In this document: positions 59,301 to 64,000 of the stretch, piece by piece
Position numbering within the stretch: the stretch's first letter is position 1
Layout of the letters: each line of letters begins with the position of its first letter
Source: Rhizobium rosettiformans
GTDB lineage: Bacteria > Pseudomonadota > Alphaproteobacteria > Rhizobiales > Rhizobiaceae
Assembly (NCBI RefSeq): GCF_016806065.1
Contig: NZ_CP032405.1
Location: 3,190,001-3,254,000, forward strand
DNA: 64,000 nt
Direction of reading: 5' to 3'
Program-made: the position numbers and the translations under genes
The notes under the pieces: model-generated
Database searches by the model: none
Told to the model about the DNA's origin: nothing
What the model saw: only the letters and a program-made list of their open reading frames with translations

Positions 59301-59351
59301 GGCCAGCGCGCGTTATCCCCATCTGCGATACGACTTCCTTGGTTCTGCCTA

Positions 59352-59380
59352 TTTGACGGCGCACGAACCGGGTCTAGAAC
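59352..59380 (+). promoter_or_regulatory. Candidate promoter of the degP-type gene
   Basis: TTTGAC at 59352-59357 and TAGAAC at 59375-59380 with 17 bases between, 27 bases before the translation start. Confidence 0.45.
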
Positions 59381-59406
59381 GTCCATATCGCATGAAGGAT
59401 CATCGC

Positions 59407-60813
59407 ATGCCGCGTTTCGACTGCCTCAAACCTCTTGCTGTCATCATCGCCCTGATCGCGCCGGTCACCACCCCGGCGCTTGCCCAGGATAAGGCGGTGC
59501 CGAAAAGCCAGGTCGAAATGCAGCTCTCCTTCGCGCCGCTGGTCAAGCAGGCGCGGGGCGCTGTCGTCAATGTCTATGCCGAGCGTCTGGTCCAGACCCG
59601 CCCCAGCCTGTTTGCCGGCGACCCCTTCTTCGAGCAGTTCTTCGGCCAGCGCATGCCGAACCGCACTGAAAAGCAGTCCTCGCTCGGCTCTGGTGTCATC
59701 GTCGAGGCGGACGGCGTCGTCGTCACCAACAACCACGTCATCGATGGCGCCGACGACATCAAGGTTGCGCTTGCCGATGGCCGGGAGTTTCCGGTCAAGG
59801 TCGTGCTGAAGGACGACCGGCTCGATCTCGCGGTTCTGAAGTTCGAGACCAACGAAGTCATGCCGACGCTTCCGATCGGCAATTCCGATGCAACCGAGGT
59901 CGGCGATCTCGTGCTGGCGATCGGCAACCCCTTCGGCGTCGGCCAGACGGTGACCTCGGGCATCGTCTCGGCGCTGGCCAGAAACCAGGTAACGGAAGGC
60001 GATTTCGGTTTCTTCATCCAGACCGATGCCGCGATCAATCCCGGCAATTCCGGCGGCGCGCTGGTCAACATGAACGGCGAGCTGATCGGCATCAACACGG
60101 CGATCTTCTCGCGCGGCGGCGGCTCGAACGGTGTCGGCTTCGCCATCCCCGCCAATCTCGTCCGCGTATTCCTCGATGCCGCCGACCGCGGTGATGCGTC
60201 CTTTGAGCGTCCTTACGTTGGCGCGAGCTTCGAGCCGGTGACCTCTGATGTCGCCGAGGCACTCGGCTTGAAGACCGTGCGCGGCGCGCTCGTCGTGCGT
60301 GTCGTCGAGGGTGGGCCGGCCGAAAAGGCGGGCCTCAAGCCGGGGCAGGTGGTGACCGCCGTCAATGGCGTCCCCGTCGAACATCCCGATGCCCTCGGTT
60401 ATCGGCTGACGACCACAGGTCTCGGCGAAACTGCCGAGCTCAGCGTGCAGCAGGATGGTCGCGAAGAGACGATCGAACTGGCACTTGCCGCCGCTCCGGA
60501 AACGCGTCCGCGCGACATTCAGCTCATCGAGGGGCGCAGCCCCTTCGCCGGCATCCGTGCGGGCAATCTTTCGCCCCGCCTTGCTTACGAGTTGAAGATG
60601 GCCTCCGAAGTGACCGGCGTCGTCGTGACCGAAGTCGTGCGCGGCTCGCCGGCCGCCCGTCTCGGCTTTGCCCCGCGCGACATCGTTGTGGCCGTGAATG
60701 GCGAGCCGATCGCATCCGTCGATGATCTGCAGACCATGGCCGAGAGCGATCCGGGCTTTTGGCGTGTCGAGATCGAGCGCGGCGGTCAGCGCATCCGGCA
60801 GATCTTCCGATGA
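59407..60813 (+). CDS. DegP/HtrA-type periplasmic serine protease
   Basis: A 468-residue protease and chaperone. The signal peptide is at residues 1-26; the trypsin-like domain has His110 (TNNHVI), Asp140 (DDRLDLAV) and Ser215 (GNSGGA); and two PDZ domains follow (near 270-350 and 375-460). The usual DegQ/DegP length and layout fit. ATG 59407 has AAGGAT upstream; 59392 is an alternative. The stop overlaps the rarA start by 4 bases, so the two are coupled. Confidence 0.92.
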   Translation: MPRFDCLKPLAVIIALIAPVTTPALAQDKAVPKSQVEMQLSFAPLVKQARGAVVNVYAERLVQTRPSLFAGDPFFEQFFGQRMPNRTEKQSSLGSGVIVEADGVVVTNNHVIDGADDIKVALADGREFPVKVVLKDDRLDLAVLKFETNEVMPTLPIGNSDATEVGDLVLAIGNPFGVGQTVTSGIVSALARNQVTEGDFGFFIQTDAAINPGNSGGALVNMNGELIGINTAIFSRGGGSNGVGFAIPANLVRVFLDAADRGDASFERPYVGASFEPVTSDVAEALGLKTVRGALVVRVVEGGPAEKAGLKPGQVVTAVNGVPVEHPDALGYRLTTTGLGETAELSVQQDGREETIELALAAAPETRPRDIQLIEGRSPFAGIRAGNLSPRLAYELKMASEVTGVVVTEVVRGSPAARLGFAPRDIVVAVNGEPIASVDDLQTMAESDPGFWRVEIERGGQRIRQIFR

Positions 60814-62120
60814 GCGATCTCTTTGCGCCGCAATTGTCGAAGGAAATGGCCGAGCGTCGTCCGCTCGCCGATCGTTTGCGGCCGAAGAACTTGGGCGAGG
60901 TGACCGGTCAGGAACACCTGACCGGCGAGGATGGCGTGCTCGCCCGCATGATCGCCTCCGGCTCGCTTGGTTCGATGATCTTCTGGGGCCCGCCGGGTAC
61001 CGGCAAGACAACCGTCGCCCGGCTCCTGTCCGGCGAGGCGGGGCTTGCCTTCGAGCAGATCTCGGCGATCTTCTCCGGCGTCGCCGACCTCAAGAAAGTC
61101 TTCGAGAGCGCGCGCCTGCGCCGCATGGAAGGCCGCCAGACTCTGCTCTTCGTCGACGAGATCCATCGCTTCAACCGCGCCCAGCAGGACAGCTTCCTGC
61201 CCGTCATGGAAGATGGCACCGTCATTCTGGTCGGTGCGACGACCGAGAACCCCAGCTTCGAACTCAACGCCGCTCTTTTGTCCCGCGCCCGGGTCCTGAC
61301 CTTCAAGAGCCACGATGCGGAAAGCATCGAGACGCTTTTGAAGCGCGCCGAGGAAACAGAAGCCAAGCCGCTGCCGCTGGATGACGATGCCCGTCAGGCC
61401 CTCATCCGCATGGCCGACGGTGACGGCCGTGCTTCGCTCACCTTGGCCGAGGAAGTCTGGCGCGCCGCCCGTCCGGACGAGGTCTTCGACACCGAGGGCC
61501 TCGGCCGCATCGTCCAGCGCCGCGCGCCGGTCTACGACAAGGGGCAGGACGGCCACTACAATCTGATCTCGGCGCTGCACAAGGCGGTGCGCGGTTCGGA
61601 TCCCGACGCCGCCCTCTACTATCTCTGCCGCATGTTCGATGCCGGGGAAGATCCGCTTTATCTCGGCCGCCGCCTGGTGCGCATGGCGGTCGAGGATATC
61701 GGCCTTGCCGATCCGCAGGCGCTTGTCGTCTGCAATGCCGCCAAGGATGCCTATGATTATCTGGGCTCCCCGGAAGGCGAATTGGCGCTGGCGCAGGCTT
61801 GCGTCTATCTCGCAACCGCTCCGAAGTCGAACGGCGTCTATGTCGCCTACAAGGCCGCCATGCGCGCCGCCAAGGAGCACGGCTCCCTTCTGCCGCCCAA
61901 GCATATCCTGAACGCCCCGACCAAGCTGATGAAGGCGGAAGGCTACAACGAAGGCTATCTCTACGACCATGATCAGCCGGATGCCTTTTCCGGCCAGGAT
62001 TATTTCCCGGAGAAAATGGGCCGCAAGACCTTCTACGATCCGCCGGAGCGTGGTTTCGAGCGTGAGATCAAGAAGCGCCTCGACTGGTGGGCGAAGCTTC
62101 GCCGCGAGCGGGGCGGCTGA
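60810..62120 (+). CDS. rarA: Replication-associated recombination protein RarA (MgsA)
   Basis: A 436-residue AAA+ ATPase that acts at stalled replication forks and interacts with SSB and the clamp. Walker A is GPPGTGKTT at 60-68, Walker B FVDEIH at 114-119, and the sensor 1 segment GATTENPSFE near 142. The C-terminal tetramerisation region with YKAAMRAAKEHGSLLPP is complete. ATG 60810 overlaps the degP stop; the longer frame to 60759 lies within degP. Confidence 0.93.
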   Translation: MSDLFAPQLSKEMAERRPLADRLRPKNLGEVTGQEHLTGEDGVLARMIASGSLGSMIFWGPPGTGKTTVARLLSGEAGLAFEQISAIFSGVADLKKVFESARLRRMEGRQTLLFVDEIHRFNRAQQDSFLPVMEDGTVILVGATTENPSFELNAALLSRARVLTFKSHDAESIETLLKRAEETEAKPLPLDDDARQALIRMADGDGRASLTLAEEVWRAARPDEVFDTEGLGRIVQRRAPVYDKGQDGHYNLISALHKAVRGSDPDAALYYLCRMFDAGEDPLYLGRRLVRMAVEDIGLADPQALVVCNAAKDAYDYLGSPEGELALAQACVYLATAPKSNGVYVAYKAAMRAAKEHGSLLPPKHILNAPTKLMKAEGYNEGYLYDHDQPDAFSGQDYFPEKMGRKTFYDPPERGFEREIKKRLDWWAKLRRERGG

Positions 62121-62203
62121 TAGAGGCTTGCCTATCGTCATTTCAGCTTAAGCCGTCTTTAAGCGCTGTGCCCTAGACTTGCCGGCCGAACAGGGGATCG
62201 TGC

Positions 62204-63709
62204 ATGGCGAAAGAGATGGATGGATGGCAGATGCCGGGCATGACCGGCGCGCCGCGCCTTGGCCTGCCGGCCATGGTGAAGCTGTTCTCTATTGTCCTCA
62301 TCACGCTTTCGGCCTTGTCGCTGCTCTTCATCGGCCACATCGCTTCGCGCAAGGCCGACGACATCGCCGCCGAAAAGCAGATCCTGCTGCTGGAGAATGT
62401 GCTGCGCGATCGCCAGAGCCTGCTGGCTCGCGACCAGCTCGGTCTGGCCCGCTGGGATCGCTCGGTGAAATACATCACCCTCAAGTTTCACGCCTCTTAT
62501 GTCATCGAGGAATTCGTCTCCTCGCTCTGGTACGATTTCGGCCATGAGCGCACCTTCCTGATCGGCCCCGGCGGTCGCGTTCTGATGTCGGCCTGGCAGG
62601 ACAAGGTGGATCTGACCGCCCGCGACCTGAGGCCCGGCGATGACCTGAAGGCGATTGCCGATCTGGCGCTGACCCGCCACCATGCCCATCGCACAACGAT
62701 CAAGGGTGGCTTTGGTCAGCACCCGGTGCCGGCATCGCAGGTCCATGCCATCGCGGCCTTCGGCTTTGCCGAAGTCGACGGCGAGGTGATGCTGGCGACC
62801 GCCATGGCGATCGTTCCAGATGACGGGGAGGTGGCGCTGCCGGAAGGCGATCCGGTCATCCTGGTCTCCGCCCGTCCGATCGATGCCGATCTGGTGGCCG
62901 ATCTCAACTCCCAGCTCGAATATGAAAACCTGCAATTCCGTCGCAACGGGGACGGCATGCTGGTGGTGAAGAGCGCTGACGGTCAGGCGCTCGGCAGCTT
63001 CGACTTCGGGCTGTTCAAGCCGGGTGCCGATATCTGGACCATCACCGTTCCCGCCGTCGTCCTGCTCTGCGGCCTCATGCTGGCCGCAAGCTTCGTGCTC
63101 GGCCGCTATATCGGCCGGCTGTCGGAGCGGCTGGAGGAGAGCGAAAAGCGCAACCGCGAGCTCGCCCATCGGGATGCGCTTTCGGGCCTTGCCAACCGCC
63201 TCTGCTTCGACAACGCCCTGAACGAGGCTGCCGAGCGACTGGCTCACGCGCCCTTTGCGGTGATCGCCTGCGATCTCGACCGCTTCAAGGCCGTCAACGA
63301 TCTCCATGGCCACGCTGCCGGCGACGAGGTCATCCGCGTCGTGGCAGAGCGGCTTCGCGAGGCCGTTGGCGAAAGCGGTCTGGTCGGCCGTGTCGGTGGC
63401 GACGAATTCGTCATCCTCGTCCACGCCTTCCGCGACCGGCCGCGCCTGTCGATGCTCGCCCAATCGATCATCGCCTCGGTCTCCCGGCCGATCACGCTAT
63501 TGAGCGGACCGGAGGTCGATGTCGGCATCAGCCTCGGTCTGGCGATTGCGCCCGAAAACGGTGCGGCCGCGCGGCCGATCATGGCGATCGCCGACCGGGC
63601 GCTTTATGCCTCCAAGCAAGGTGGCCGCGGCCGCGCCTTTTTCGCCGAGGATCTGGTTCCGGAGGACGGGGCGGGGGAAACATCAACGACTGGTGTCGAC
63701 GCGGCCTGA
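62204..63709 (+). CDS. CHASE4-GGDEF diguanylate cyclase
   Basis: A 501-residue membrane protein. Transmembrane helix 1 is at about residues 25-47, a CHASE4-type periplasmic sensor follows (RDQLGLARWDRSVKYI near 77, FLIGPGGRVLMSA near 118), helix 2 is at 279-302, and the GGDEF domain is at about 325-490 with GRVGGDEFVIL (GGDEF at 398-402). The Asp357 and Asp359 of CDLDRFK complete the metal site, so it should make cyclic di-GMP. The inhibitory RxxD site five residues before GGDEF is missing (GESG instead), so product inhibition may be absent. GGGGA precedes the ATG. Confidence 0.9.
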   Translation: MAKEMDGWQMPGMTGAPRLGLPAMVKLFSIVLITLSALSLLFIGHIASRKADDIAAEKQILLLENVLRDRQSLLARDQLGLARWDRSVKYITLKFHASYVIEEFVSSLWYDFGHERTFLIGPGGRVLMSAWQDKVDLTARDLRPGDDLKAIADLALTRHHAHRTTIKGGFGQHPVPASQVHAIAAFGFAEVDGEVMLATAMAIVPDDGEVALPEGDPVILVSARPIDADLVADLNSQLEYENLQFRRNGDGMLVVKSADGQALGSFDFGLFKPGADIWTITVPAVVLLCGLMLAASFVLGRYIGRLSERLEESEKRNRELAHRDALSGLANRLCFDNALNEAAERLAHAPFAVIACDLDRFKAVNDLHGHAAGDEVIRVVAERLREAVGESGLVGRVGGDEFVILVHAFRDRPRLSMLAQSIIASVSRPITLLSGPEVDVGISLGLAIAPENGAAARPIMAIADRALYASKQGGRGRAFFAEDLVPEDGAGETSTTGVDAA

Positions 63710-63915
63710 TGATCCCGAGGCGAGCCGCCAAGGGCTCTGTCGCTTTCAATGGAGGAGTCAGGCTCCTGCCATCGACTTCAAGCGCCGCCGGCTTGTCTTG
63801 CTGCCAGGTGATGACGATGGCCTCGACAGCACGCTCATCCCGCTTTCGGTGAGAGAGCGAGCGGGTCTGCATGGGAACGGGAGGCGATTGCCGGAGGAGG
63901 CCGTGCGGAACCTTT

Positions 63916-63999
63916 TTACGAGGCTCTCTGCTTCGGCTGCACGGCAGGAGCGGCGATCATCTTGACCTTGGATTCGGCCAGTCCGTGATGGCCTTCCAT
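63916..63999 (-). CDS. C-terminal end of a protein clipped by the right edge
   Basis: A minus-strand open frame reads in from the right edge and ends with TAA at 63918-63916. The last 27 codons, from an in-frame ATG at 63999, end KMIAAPAVQPKQRAS. Too short to assign. It may be the end of a real gene or chance; the 206 bases between it and the GGDEF stop contain nothing else I can support. Confidence 0.3.
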   Translation of the reverse strand: MEGHHGLAESKVKMIAAPAVQPKQRAS

Positions 64000-64000
64000 G

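Noticed and set aside
59374..61011. 545-residue frame antisense to the DegP-type gene
   Set aside because: Codon-bias shadow without motifs or ribosome site.
63519..63965. Frame overlapping the end of the GGDEF gene
   Set aside because: Out of frame with the GGDEF gene, low-complexity Ser/Arg composition, no start signal.

Overview
The window is a high-GC alphaproteobacterial chromosome segment, most likely from the Rhizobiaceae (Rhizobium/Agrobacterium relatives). The grounds are the gene order tRNA-Trp, secE, nusG, rplKAJL, rpoBC, rpsLG, fusA, tuf, then S10-spc-alpha; adk directly after secY; no rpmJ or rpsD in the cluster; two tuf genes; and promoter hexamers close to the rhizobial form CTTGAC-N17-CTATAT. 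This is inferred from protein sequence and gene order, not from 16S rRNA, which is absent.

Layout. 1-5811: a clipped methyltransferase-like gene, a small secreted protein, nadK, tRNA-Thr, an MliC-domain lipoprotein-inhibitor-like protein, and a minus-strand operon rlmB, HAD phosphatase, GT81-like glycosyltransferase that looks like a glucosyl- or mannosylglycerate pathway. 5926-9468: tRNA-Tyr, tRNA-Gly and the first tuf, followed by a small accessory pocket with a Cys-His-Asp protein of atypical codon use, a pentapeptide-repeat protein and a secreted beta-rich protein. 9586-42529: the core information-processing block of about 33 kb, with tRNA-Trp, secE, nusG, rplKAJL, rpoBC, rpsL, rpsG, fusA, the second tuf, the S10 genes (rpsJ to rpsQ), the spc genes (rplN to secY, adk) and the alpha genes (rpsM, rpsK, rpoA, rplQ). 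Only one small minus-strand gene (22158-22451) interrupts it. Strong hairpins occur between rplL and rpoB, rpoB and rpoC, rpsQ and rplN, rplR and rpsE, rplO and secY, and rpsM and rpsK; they probably tune or process the transcripts.

42683-64000 is ordinary accessory chromosome: doxX with palindromic upstream sites; an ECF42-type sigma factor with its usual DGPF (YCII) partner and a COG3607 glyoxalase-like protein; divergent membrane proteins of the DUF817 and DUF2809 families; the periplasmic methionine sulfoxide reductase pair msrP-msrQ; a membrane-anchored nuclease; ilvD; a VOC protein; a class II aldolase-like and gamma-butyrobetaine-hydroxylase-like pair with a divergent LysR regulator; a divergent penta-heme cytochrome c and ferric-reductase-like flavocytochrome pair; an LprI-like protein; a Tat-type serine hydrolase; a DegP-type protease coupled to rarA; and a CHASE4-GGDEF protein.

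The items I would look at first are the divergent multiheme cytochrome and flavocytochrome module (54953-57670), the Cys-His-Asp protein inserted between tuf and secE, the GBBH-like/aldolase unit with altered active-site residues, and the perfect 16-bp palindrome and heptamer-array palindrome inside the ribosomal and RNA polymerase operons. I found no CRISPR array, insertion sequence, rRNA gene or prophage. All family assignments come from reading the sequence; no database search was run.
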